Below are positions 45,962-56,534 of a stretch of DNA of 64,000 nt, one piece after another (positions within the stretch are counted from its first letter, which is position 1; each line of letters begins with the position of its first letter). The translations under genes and the position numbers were made by a program. Location: contig CM062388.1 in the NCBI GenBank assembly GCA_031310005.1, positions 2,170,001 to 2,234,000 on the forward strand, given 5' to 3'. The notes beneath the pieces were generated by a model. It saw only the letters and a list, made by a program, of their open reading frames with translations, had not been told where the DNA came from and ran no database searches. This DNA comes from Dactylellina haptotyla (lineage: Eukaryota; Ascomycota; Orbiliomycetes; Orbiliales; Orbiliaceae).

Positions 45962-47936
45962 TTATCCCCCATATACATGCGACCTCTGCGGCGGCGGAAA
46001 TATATTACTCTCAAAACTAGCCACAGAATTCCCAGCTTGCGGATATATATTACTCTGAAAGCTAACCATAGAACCTCCAGCGGGCGGTAATATATTGCTC
46101 TCAAAACTGCCCCTCAAATCTATAGTATCCATCCGGATCGCTGTAGACGTTTCTGGAGGTGGGGGAGTCGCCGAACGTTCCTTGTGCGTCTTAGATTTCA
46201 ATCCGCCAGTCCATATCCGCACTAGAAGGTTCACGAACGATTGCCGTGCGGTAAACATGACGACGATGGTTAAGGGGATTGTAACTGCGATGAATAGCCA
46301 CCAGTCTTTGGTGGCGTATATGCTTCGTTTGTCGTCGCTGATGTCGAAGAATGACATTCCGAATATACTCTTCAAAATATTATATTAGCACGTCTGATTT
46401 GTGAATTTTTTATGGAGAGTTCCGCGCTTTAGATCTCAGGAAGTCTGCGCTTGGGAATGAGATATTGCTCACCGATACGTAGGCGCCGGGTAGGAATAGC
46501 ATGGTGACTATCGCGATCGTCTTCATTGAATCACTGTTCGCCTTTGCGTCATGTGCTAGGGAAATCGTCGTGAACGCATCCGTGGCGGTAATGAAACTGT
46601 TTAACTGTTTTCATTCGATTTCCTAATGATCAGTGTGGTGTCCCAGGTGCTATAACATCGGAATTATAGATACCTACCACTCTTTCTTGAATTTGCAATC
46701 GGCTCTGTAAGCTCTTAAATTGCTGTAGCCGGTTGTAAGCTTTCTCTGTGAGGATATCGAGAGACATCTCGATTAACGGTTGGCTATTTTTCTCCTGAAC
46801 CGAGTACCCTGCCTTATTTTTTGAGATTATGGTTCCCTGACAGAGCGGTTTAAATTCAGCCCAGTGCTCTTTTAACGTCCTGGTCCATTTTATCTGGAAC
46901 CCCAGGATAAATTCAAATTGAGCAAACTCAACCGCCAGCTGATGTACGCTCTTCATAACGTCGCGGTACTCTTCGGGTGACGTTTTGCTGATACCCACGT
47001 TAAAGTGTGTGGTTATGCCGGAACCGAGTTCTATCCGAACCAACGACCTGTCCAGGCTGCCGCTGTTACGATCAAGCAGTGAAGAATATATCTCGGTAAG
47101 GGTGCTCAGGATAAGCATTGGCATTGCGGTAGCGTCGTCAGAGCTCCCGGATTTCAAAACGCCAGGCAGGATGTCGAGAATCTCATCTGTATGTGAGCCG
47201 ATGACGATGCATTTTGTGGTACTTGTTTTGTAGTCGTATCTTAGAAAGGTAGCGGATTCCAGTATTGACGTTTGCGGTAATTTAACAAAGAGGTCTGGGA
47301 GGGGTCAGTAACAGCCAACAGTCTTTGTGAATTGGGGATATAAACAGGAAACGTACACAAAGTTTTGGGGGCGCCGGCACTGTCTCTTGAGATATAGCTG
47401 GTAGTGACACCGTTGTTATCGTCAAATAACCTTATATACGTGGCCGGCACGCCGATTAATTCGAGAATTGAATGAAAAATCTCGGGCGAAAGCTGTAACG
47501 GTATACCGACACTGTTTCTACGCCCAACTAGACTAAAATACGACAAATTAACAAGGACCCTATGGATCGGGTCTAGAATGATTACGCACAGCATGATACT
47601 GCTATCCTCATTTGAAAGGTTCTAACTCAACGAATAGTGTTAGTGGGCCTGTCTATAATCGTTGGCTGGCACCGTTTGGGCAGGACAATGTCATACCAAC
47701 AAGTCGCTTAGCGAAGGCGCGTCTCCCGCATCAAACGCGCGCACATGCTCTAAAGCGCAGCGGTGTTATCCCATTATCAGTAGAGTTTCGATATACCACT
47801 TTATATACAGCAAGTACTAACCGACGTTGCCAGCAGTATACTTGATATATCCGACCGTTCTACTTTGTTCATCATATCTCGTGTAGATGGGTGGTGCCTG
47901 ATTTCTTGGCACTGAGTAGAAGGCTGGGTCGGCCAT
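45962..47936 (-). CDS. CorA-like membrane protein, fungal type
   Basis: Six exons (47936-47822, 47749-47697, 47621-47357, 47294-46678, 46604-46473, 46369-45962) give 529 residues; every phase fits. An in-frame stop just upstream fixes the start MADPAFYSVPRNQ. The large N-terminal domain (EHVRAFDAGDAPSLSDLL, then ICEGA-free acidic and helical segments) matches fungal CorA-like proteins. Near the end come a long helix (DAKANSDSMKTIAIVTMLF), membrane segment 1 with LPGAYVSSIFGMSFF and segment 2 WWLFIAVTIPLTIVVMF. GMS stands where metal-transporting CorA has GMN, so magnesium transport is uncertain. The cytosolic tail ends in three copies of an SFxSNIxPxxG motif. Expected in the plasma or an internal membrane. 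Confidence 0.88.
45970..46110 (-). repeat. Three short repeats in the CorA-like tail
   Basis: The units SFESNILPPAGG, SFQSNIYPQAGN and SFESNIFPPPQR follow one another with 3-4 residues between, and the DNA is visibly repeated (AATATATTAC / TCTCAAAACT on the plus strand). Confidence 0.8.
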
Positions 47937-48607
47937 CTTGATATACGCTGTACCAGGAAACCGCCCTGATCAATGCATTCCTCGATTGTCGCCACACTCC
48001 TCGAGTATCTAAGATTATGTAGGGACCGAGAACTGTCGGTGCGCCGGGGATGGGCACTGGTTGGGATGGAATGAATAGAGTGAATGGAGGTGAGGATATG
48101 AAGGCATCCTCCAGCTAGCCGGAGCCCTCCTTTAAAATGCCTGTGTTATATTTGGTGTCCACAACACACCTTAAAGTCCCAGCCTTGTGTTGCAGCCCGC
48201 AAACCGCCTTCAGGTGCCAAGCGGAAACTATATCCGTGCGTGCATACGGTATCATCCTTCCCATGATCTCGAGAGTCAAGACACCGTCCGAGAATTCACG
48301 TCAGGATAATTTCCAGTCGCCTAATAGACATTTAAAACGAACAAGAGTGGCACAAGTTGGTGGCACACTCTCAGAACCATACCCAGGGAAGCGCTTCGGA
48401 GCTCAATCACTTGATTGCCAGCAAAATGTCGGTATTCATGGGTTTCAGGCAACATAACATGGCAGAAACGCAGGAAGCCCCCACTTCTCCGGAAGGGCAC
48501 AAGAGCGAAAACAAGTCTCGCGAAACTGCTGTCTCTCAACGCTCTATTCTAAGGTACCCTAGTTTATAGTCACCAGTTTCTCCAGCTCTTTACAGCTGCT
48601 GACTGAG
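47937..48607. other. Divergent spacer with possible 5' exon of the BTB gene
   Basis: The plus strand has an open frame from 48461 (MAETQEAPTSPEGHKSE) whose style fits the N-terminus of a BTB protein. It could splice to the frame at 48586 (SLQLLTEMRHQS), but the best donors are weak or the intron very short, so it is not joined here. Confidence 0.35.
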
Positions 48608-49327
48608 ATGCGTCATCAAAGTATCATGTATCAGATTCGGGAATACACAGACGTCAAAATTTTTGTGGGGTCTGATGGGGATCAAAAATGCTTTAACCTA
48701 CATCGCGCTGTGGTCACCGTGACATCCAAGTATTTCGAGAAGGCTTGCAAGGAGTATTTTGAAGAAGGCAAAACAAAAGAAATCTACCTTACGGACATCG
48801 AGCCAGCAGTCTTCGAGGTTGTTGCAAACTGGATGTACCAAAGTGGGCACGATCTATTCGGAGAAAAGTATGAAAGAGGATTCCTGGTGGAGGTATATGC
48901 GGCAGCGGACTATCTCCAGGTAACAGGCTTAAAGACCGATATATTGTCATCCCTCGCGGATTTCATTACCAAAGAGCATTCACGACCTGCGAATGAACGA
49001 AAGGAAAGCGAACCCTACAATCTCCTTAAGGGTATCTGCTTGTACTCTGGCACCCTCGAGTGGTCAATGTTGAGGGAATGTATTCAAGTGACCATACGGC
49101 GCTGGGTTCTGGATTCGGACTTTCTCTTTACTACAATGCAGGGTGAACCTGGTACTGCTTTACTATCCGCTCTGCTTATAGAGGCATTTCAAAATACCTT
49201 CGAAGGAATCCAGTGCGATCCTTGTCGGTCCAAGTTCCAGTTTTTGGGGGGCCAAAAGTGCCAAAGATGTGGCCGTGTATGCAATAGACAGACCTTGATC
49301 TGTTTGGAAGGTAGTGTGATTAATTAA
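48608..49327 (+). CDS. BTB/POZ protein with C-terminal zinc ribbon, second copy of the architecture
   Basis: 239 residues from this Met; an upstream exon is possible. The BTB domain is clear: YTDVKIFVGSDGDQKCFNLHR, then VTVTSKYFEKACKEYFEEGKTKEIYLTD and VFEVVANWMYQSG. A helical middle follows. The last 45 residues hold CDPC ... CQRCGRVC, a zinc ribbon. The layout equals that of the gene at 15198-15908, with low sequence identity by eye, so this is an old family rather than a recent duplicate. Possible Cullin-3 adaptor or transcription-linked role, by family only. The codons after the BTB are open to a TAA at 49325. Confidence 0.82.
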   Translation: MRHQSIMYQIREYTDVKIFVGSDGDQKCFNLHRAVVTVTSKYFEKACKEYFEEGKTKEIYLTDIEPAVFEVVANWMYQSGHDLFGEKYERGFLVEVYAAADYLQVTGLKTDILSSLADFITKEHSRPANERKESEPYNLLKGICLYSGTLEWSMLRECIQVTIRRWVLDSDFLFTTMQGEPGTALLSALLIEAFQNTFEGIQCDPCRSKFQFLGGQKCQRCGRVCNRQTLICLEGSVIN

Positions 49328-49399
49328 TCAAATATAATATCAGATATAGTATTTTCAGTTATCCGCGTTGATATCGACATTTCCGGCGTAAGTCCCTTG

Positions 49400-49735
49400 T
49401 CATAACACCCCTTGCAAATACAGACCCACACATTTTCCACTACAGACAGCCCAACTAGGGTATCGGAAGTTCTCCCCCATATCCCAAACTTTCAAAAGAC
49501 AGCAAAAGCATACAGGGTCTTTAGCCGCATTATCTGAGCATATTGCATCAACTAAGGCCTCTAAAGCAGACTCTCCAGGGCTTTTCATCTCATTCGCTCG
49601 CACCAAAATCGTATCTAAAATCAGCGGGTACATATTTTTCGTCGCTATAGACACGGTAGGCAAGCGGAATGAATCCTCCGGCGGAAAACCAGCTCTGAAA
49701 TAGTACTTAACCGCCACCTTTGTCACACCTTTGTA
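49400..49735 (-). pseudogene. Orphan C-terminal fragment with CxxC pairs
   Basis: About 108-112 codons open on the minus strand with no upstream ATG in frame after a TGA near 49755. The end has CFCC and CSGKC pairs and an ordered look (ALEALVDAICSDNA). It resembles the zinc-ribbon tail of BTB proteins in outline only. It may be the 3' part of a decayed gene or a missed last exon. Confidence 0.3.
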
Positions 49736-50480
49736 GCAGTATGCAAGTGAAAATCAATCTTTTAGGAAGTAATCATAGTTCAAACTTTTATGCGACCATT
49801 CGAGACCAATGCAAATCGTGATCAATCAGTGACTCCCAAAGTAGATCCCGTTCCAAGACTGCGACAACTCTAAAGTTTAAGGTTGAGCCATGAACCCGGG
49901 ATTCTGGTTGAAATTCGCTCCCTTGGAGGAACTCTGTAAGTGAGTTGTTCAATGTGTAGCGGCATACTTGATGAAAAGAGTCAGTTCAAGAGGCTGTCAA
50001 TAATAGCGTCCTATTATGTCCATCACTGGTTAAGAGAATGATAGAAATGTGTACTGCTCGAAATTTTAGAATAGCAAATGGGTAACTCATTTTGACAACT
50101 TCATCTTCGATACTGGTGAAAAATTGCTCCATTCCCCTAGAAGTATTCTTATATGATATGATACGCAAATTTGATTAACGGTACTGCTTTCCTTATCAAT
50201 CGTACCCAATACAGCACAGGCGGATAGCATGTTGCCAACCCCTCAAAAGTCACCCTTATCAACGCCCGCTATTTGATTACAATGGCTTCTTGGGGCTCGA
50301 CTGTGTTGGTAGGTCTCCTAGTGCGTACGACCCATCCCATCAATAATTTTGATCGAATTTTGCTGGACAGCCGCACTTTAATCTCTTCCACGCTCTCCTG
50401 GATCTTGGATACCTTGTTAATCACTGCGAGCGTATTATAACCTCTGGTGGATTTATATACAGAACAATCTGGAAATTATT
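49736..50480. other. Intergenic
   Basis: AT-rich, with a 60-codon minus frame at 50168-49986 of no known content. Nothing supportable. Confidence 0.35.
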
Positions 50481-51584
50481 TTAATTACCATCTGGGAGGT
50501 TTTCTATTTTGGTTTGGGCAGCAACACGTCTCAGAGCAAGTTTACAGAGAAGACTTTTCGCGTACGCCGCAGCCGTCATCGCGGCATATCCTTTCCAAGC
50601 TGTATATCTGTGCGAATCCGAGTAAGAACAAATGCCTCGGATGACCAAGCATAGAAAGTGATTCATCAAACCAGCGGCCTCTGTCTCAAAGCATAAGATT
50701 CCATACTTGGCCACAAGTTCATCCCGCATGATTGCATCATTCATGGTATTATTGGTAGACGCAATTAAACCATAGTGAATATGTGGGTCTTTGTCATCCA
50801 TTTCCCTGTTAGACCGATAAACTTCATTTGAAGGGTTATCATCGCAGCCCAACCAGCATAGATTCGAATGTGTATGCATGAAATCGCTCTTGTACAACCT
50901 GTCCCAGTCAGGCCGTTGATATTTCTTTTGTAAGTTGCGATATCTCCTGAGTAGTTTTTGTATGGTTTCGTGGATCTCATTGCCGTAAATTTCATGGTCG
51001 GACTCTAAGTCCGCGACTGCTGCACGAAGTATATGCGGTGGCTGGTTTAAAAAGCCCGTCGGTTGGAATGGTGCGCCTTGCAAAACTTTGCCGAAGTCAT
51101 ATTGCATAACACCACCTCTTCCTCCAATGGGAGTGCTTACTACGACATCACCAAGTCGGATATCGTGGCCCTTATATGGTGCACCGCCACCGACACCGAC
51201 CAAAAGCCCAACCCTAACATTTGGGAAACTGTGAACCATATCCCTGGCAGCTATTGCGGCAGCTGAGGTGCCAGATTCGCCTTTAGGCAGAACACCTATG
51301 GCGACGTTATGTTTCCCAATTGTGCCGAGCGTGTACGCTCCGAGATCGTTGGCGGAAACGTATTCAGCTTTGTCATGTTCCTCGTCTAAAAAGACCTTCG
51401 CGGCAGTCAACTCCTCTGGGAGAGCGCAGAGCCATCCGATGGTATAACTATCGATTGGAGGCATTTTTCCCAAGCGCCGATTGCTTGTGAAGCTTGTATC
51501 TCCATTTAAATCGGTAGAGTCAGCTTCTAGCTCCTCATCACTGGCAGCGGCATCCCACTCCAGCCCCTGCTTCGTCGTTGCCAT
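50481..51584 (-). CDS. Stand-alone nucleoside phosphorylase-like protein with altered active site
   Basis: One exon, 367 residues. After a 45-residue acidic leader the PNP_UDP_1 fold starts at YTIGWLCALPEELTAAKVFL. It continues with VAIGVLPKGESGTSAAA, GLLVGVGGGAPYKGHDIRLGDVVVS and ILCFETEAAGLMNHF. It ends at VIRGICSYSDSHRYTAWKGYAAMTAAAYAK. In fungi this domain often heads NLR proteins; here the frame stops right after it, with no NACHT or repeats. Two normally key positions look changed: FEMEAAG reads FETEAAG, and the catalytic Asp of RGICDYxDSH is Ser. It may bind a nucleoside without cleaving it. This is inferred from family alignment by memory. Confidence 0.88.
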   Translation of the reverse strand: MATTKQGLEWDAAASDEELEADSTDLNGDTSFTSNRRLGKMPPIDSYTIGWLCALPEELTAAKVFLDEEHDKAEYVSANDLGAYTLGTIGKHNVAIGVLPKGESGTSAAAIAARDMVHSFPNVRVGLLVGVGGGAPYKGHDIRLGDVVVSTPIGGRGGVMQYDFGKVLQGAPFQPTGFLNQPPHILRAAVADLESDHEIYGNEIHETIQKLLRRYRNLQKKYQRPDWDRLYKSDFMHTHSNLCWLGCDDNPSNEVYRSNREMDDKDPHIHYGLIASTNNTMNDAIMRDELVAKYGILCFETEAAGLMNHFLCLVIRGICSYSDSHRYTAWKGYAAMTAAAYAKSLLCKLALRRVAAQTKIENLPDGN

Positions 51585-52860
51585 ATTTGCACAGAAATAT
51601 GGTTGTCACCCAAGCAGGAAACAAAAGTTAAGCTTCAGGATGATGTTGGTAGATGAAAAAAGTAAAAGCCAGCGGTGTATTAAAGCCAGCGCGGTTATAC
51701 CAAAAAGCCGTAAAATAGAATGCTTGGGTCATTTTCCCAGCCTCACAGGTTTTTGCTTCCCCGCTGTGCTCGATCCATGCACTCTAATCGACCTATCATG
51801 CCCTAGAACCCGAAGACAACGCAAAAATCTTTCATGGTGTTTGTCGGCGTCAATTTCGTCCCAATCGCGAGACCAGTCCCAATACAATGTATCGAGTTCT
51901 CGGCGCCCCAAACGCGTCCTCTCCTGGTCAAATGACAACCAAGTTTAGATGCTTTGGGTCTAGTTACCGCAGATTAAAAATGAAGCACATGCTCGGAAAG
52001 CCGGAACTTTTCGTGTTGCAAGCTTTGTTGGGTGGACTCTATGGTTCCAGCGTTTATAAATTACAACCTATCGCTCCGCTCTTCGTATCCGAGACAAAAC
52101 GTACCCGCACAAAAGTTTTGCCTTTGTGTTGTGTGGCCTGCGAGAGCGGCGAGAGACGATACCGTGATTAAAATATGACTGATAGATTTGATTCTTTGGG
52201 ACTTCATAAATCTCTTCGAACACTTCAACAACATTCTATCGAAGATAGCCAGACTAGAGGGTGTTCCTCATGTTGAAACAGCTGCAGGTAGGAAGGTTGA
52301 TTGCAAAGGCGAGAGACGTGGCAATGATACATTATTTCTAGAATATATGAATCGGACATAAAGGAATAACTATTAGCATTCTAGAGTGTTCCGTTTACTG
52401 GTAAGTTTATGGTGCTACATATATCCTCGGTTCGAAACCGATGCCACTGGGTGGAAATGAGATGAGTCCGTGGTCTCGCGATCAATGGCGAGTGAGGAGC
52501 GCGGGATTAATGGTAAGTTAAATTAATCAAATTGATAACCCAGATTTATTGATAACAGATTTATGTTCACTTCTGTTTAATATATTAATATAATTCTGCC
52601 GAATCGTTCAAATTAATGTGCGTACGACGTACGAGACCAAGTTAATAAGCTTTGTTAATTTAAAGCAAGTAAATACGATTCATTGAGCAGGCATTTTCAT
52701 ACATATATCACTAGTACTGAAATGTCCAATCTTGGATTTTGCAGGATCTAATGAAATTCGTTATCTTAATTCATGCAATCTGGTCTCTCTACTATCGAAA
52801 CTCCAATGGAACTCCAAAACAAATCATCCAACCTAGATTCCCCAGAATAAATTAAATGAG
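51585..52860. other. Intergenic, 1.3 kb
   Basis: Lies upstream of the phosphorylase-like gene and downstream of the Clr5-ankyrin gene. A frame on the plus strand (51481-51948) is antisense overlap with the gene start. AT-rich from 52500. At 52425-52445 a TCGGTTCGAAACCGA hairpin mimics a tRNA T arm but no tRNA folds around it. Confidence 0.4.
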
Positions 52861-55800
52861 TTAACTAGATTTCGAGCCCCAGTCCCTTATTCTTTGAGCT
52901 ATTTCCGTAAAACCACGCTCATCGGCTAGAAATGCTGCGAATCTCCAGCCCTTCGGTTTGTATTCAAGAAGAAGCTCGACCATCTCCAATTGTTCAGTTG
53001 TCGCGGCAACAGTCAAAGCCGTTTCGTATGTTCTCATGCCTTTCGAACATTTTTTATTGTTACTTCGCGGAATAAGCATATTAATATCGGCTTTAGCATC
53101 CAATAAAGCCTTGACAATACGTTTTCGTCCGCAAAAAGTCGCAACATGAAGTGGCGTAGTTGTACCTTTAACCTGGTTCGGTAGATTCAAATAGTATACT
53201 TTGGCCCTTGAGCCTTTGACTTTAGGACGTTTTTTCTCTAGCGTTTTTCCGCTAAGGAGGAAAAATCTCTCCAGAGATGCGCTGTGATTTATAATTCGGG
53301 CGTCCCGATCCTTGGCCAACCTGGTTACGAGAAACTCGTCTCCGTAGTAGCTTGCAAGAATAAGCAGCGTCGCTTTAAAAGTACGGGGCATGTTAACTAG
53401 CATACCAGTTCTAATCAGCCGCTTTGTCGCTATATTTGACATCCCAACAGCAAAATGTAAAACTGTTGAATCGTCCTCCACCTTCTTACTGACATTCCAT
53501 CCCAAGTCGATGGCCAATTCCACGCCTATATTAAAACATCCCTGGTGTGGGGATGGGTAAAAATGGCATAAAGCTTCGTGAAATTGGATTTTCGCGAGCC
53601 TTGAAGCCTCTCTCATTATGCTTGCCGGGTGAATGTTATGGGCTACAGTGCGCTCTAGAATTTTTTGCAGAAGCCTCCGGGATTTATTGCGATCGTTCCT
53701 ATCGTCCCACACCGCCGACCAAAAGATTGGTGTGATCATTCTTTCCAATACCTTGGACGGGAGCTGAATTTCAAGCTCCAGAATATCTCTCCACAGTTCT
53801 TGCAGAACGAAGGGGCGATGTGCGGCTTTTGACCTAGCGTGATGGTTTCTCTCGGTGTATAGTGGATTATTACCTGTCGGGTTTTCTACTAACCTTTCCA
53901 GCGCCTGAACTAGACAGGCCGTCTGGTGGTAATCCAAGGCTCCATCGGAACCCTTAACAGGCAAGAATGACTTGAATGCAGTGGGTTTATTAGTGTGAAG
54001 ACTTTCGAAGATACTATTGATTCTCGACGTAAAATCAAATTCTCCCCCTGCATCCGCATCAGAAAGCTGGTTTACGAGATGAGAATCGTTATGCCTCGTA
54101 CCCATTGTTTCAGAAGAGCTCGCATGTCCAAAAGACTCTTCGTACCCTCTTTCGTTAAGGCTGTTATGAGATTGAATCGATTGTGCCTCTTTTTGAGATA
54201 TTCTGGGGCAACGAGAAGCCGACATATGGTTAATCTTCGTCTGGATAACTTTTATTGTTTCCTGTCTCATTTTTGGTTCCTTGGAAAGGGGGAAAGGCCT
54301 ATCAGTCTGTGAGGCAATAAAGAGGCTGAGTTCAGGATCCAGAATTGTTGTGGCTCCCTCACAGATAATTTGAACATTTCGCCATTGTAATAAGCGTATA
54401 GCCTCATAAAGTGGTGTTAAAGGAATGACAACTTTATCTAACACCCAAGTCCCACAGATTATGTTGGGATTCGCTCCGAGGTCGATTAGGTATTTTATCA
54501 CATTATCGGGTCGTTGATGTTGTATCGCAAAAGTTAGGGCACGATGCGATCTGCCTTGGTGGTCTCTCCACAATGAATCTATATCGACCTTGGCCACCAA
54601 GAATTGTATGGCTTTGTAAGCACAAAGTTTTGGTAACTTTGGACTGAATCTGGATTGTAAGTCAGAGTTCTCTGGCTCGGTACGCCTCAAATATGATAGC
54701 GGAAAGATCGAGTTGATTAATGTTTTTGAGTAGTTAACAATACAGTTATCTAAAAGGTATCGAGCAAGATGAGAGTAGAGTTCTTTATCGACACTTGATA
54801 AGACCTCGCCGGGACTTTTTGACGTCCGTATCTGCCTGGGTGTGTACCGGTGTGGGGATCTGGAAGTAAGTAAGATGTGAGCAAAAACAACTTGGTCCCT
54901 AGATCCCAGCCTTTGTAGATCTGAGCTGAGTCGGAGTACTTGTCCAAGGAGGCCAGATTTAGGCCATCCTTTGTGTTTATAAGCTTAAGAATCTTGTGAA
55001 CAGCCTCGGGAAGCAAAGTTTTGGGGGCAGTGATTATTTCGTCTAGTGCTCTTTCAAGGTTTAAGTTTTTATGTATAAGGTCGCCCTCGCGTAGAGATTC
55101 CAAGCACCATGATTTCCCCTTCTTCAGAACCTGGAGTTTCAAGTCTTCTGCTTCCTTCGGCTGTAGAGAGCATATAAAACCTCCCAGGTCGATCGTTTTA
55201 CTCTCTTCATGTCCATGTATGGTACGCTGAAAAAGGATATTTGCGAGCTTTCTTGTGGCCATAGGTTCAATGCGGATTATATGCTCTAGCAAGAGCAGAT
55301 ATGGATTTTCTCTGATTGCTAAGGCCCGCTTTCTTGCTTTGATCTGGCTATTTTTGCTTTTAGTCTGCGAATACTCGTTTTCCTTGCCTTGCGAGCTAGT
55401 TAACTTGTTAAGTCCATCCTTGCTCCCATGATCAGCACTCTCAAGATACAGGTTACCTTTCCCCCGAAATTTCCAAAAGATGCTACTGGGTTGATTTTCC
55501 AAGGGTCTGTTCTCCGTAAGAAAGAGAGAACAACGGATAAATCCATCTAAAGACTCTCTGTCCCATCCTTTATATGGATCGTAGCCTTGCGTTGCTGGTT
55601 CACTAACCGCGGCAACCCGAGATAAAATTCTCGCGGATTCTTCTATGATAGGATCTACTTTTCTGTAGTCGCGCTCTTTTGCGAATCCGGAGTCCATCAG
55701 GAAATCGTGGTCGGTCGATTGGGTAAAATCCTCCAAATAACCTTTTGGAATAAAAAATAATAGTTAGATATCATTTCAAGTTAATAGAAAGGCATAATCA

Positions 55801-56534
55801 TGGCGCCAAAAAAATATTATTTACCCGATGGAAGATCCTCTTCTGTAGCCATATATAATCTCATAGCGTTATAGATCCGTTGGCTCATACTATTATTTTG
55901 CGGTTTTAGAGAGTATTCTTGAATCCGAGGCGTTAGAATATCCTCTGGAGCCTGAGGCGATTCGCTATTCAGATATGCCACCTGAATCGGTATTTCCTGG
56001 GGTTGCCCGCTTGTTGAGATCTCTACCGCCTGTACCTGGGAATTAGAAGAAAAATCCGTCCTCTTCCGTTTCATAGTGCGCTTGATATTTCGCAGTTCCT
56101 TATCTGAGCTTTGAGTCCAGTTTTTCGGTTGTTCTTGTTCCAGAATCTGTCTACGAGAAGCTGTTGCACCCTCTGTGTATCTAATGTTTTGAGATATATC
56201 GCGCCATTTCCATGCGATTCGATTCTCAAGTTGCCTCTTACTACGTATATTTGAATCTTCATTTTAGAAAACCTCCTGTATAGGTTTTGTTCTCGCAACC
56301 GAATTATACTTAATAGACAGCTAATCTTATGATCGAGAACACAGTCTCGACAACTCCACGTGTGTAACTCGAGAGCCCAATTTATATGAACACTTACTTG
56401 ATTTTGATCCCGGTCTTTTGTATAAGATGGCAGCAAGCCTCCTTATTCAATCGATAAAACAGGAGTAGCTCCTCGATTATTGGCTTTCGGGCTTCCCATT
56501 CTTCCTCAGTAGGTTGGGGACTGGCTTTTGACAT
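52861..56534 (-). CDS. Clr5-domain ankyrin protein
   Basis: Multi-exon gene. Exon 1 (56534-56398) begins MSKASPQPTEEEWEARKPII and with exon 2 (from 56320) forms a Clr5 domain ending REQNLYRRFSKMKIQIY. Exon joins at about 56140-56260 are not certain. A basic segment (KRTMKRKRTDFSS) follows, then an exon pair 55826/55739 joined by an intron starting GTAAAT. The long exon 55738 to about 54935 and the last exon (about 54858-52861) carry the rest; the donor of this last intron is also uncertain (GTACTC is favoured). The C-terminal half has scattered ankyrin units (SHRALTFAIQHQRPDNVIKYLIDLG, TTTPLHVATFCGRKRIVKALL, LTVAATTEQLEMVELLLEY). Clr5-ankyrin proteins are common in ascomycetes, may act in the nucleus, and are poorly understood. 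Confidence 0.8.

Noticed and set aside
52420-52450. tRNA-like T arm (TCGGTTCGAAACCGA)
   Set aside because: A perfect small hairpin with a TTCGAAA loop, but no acceptor stem, anticodon arm or A box could be placed around it.
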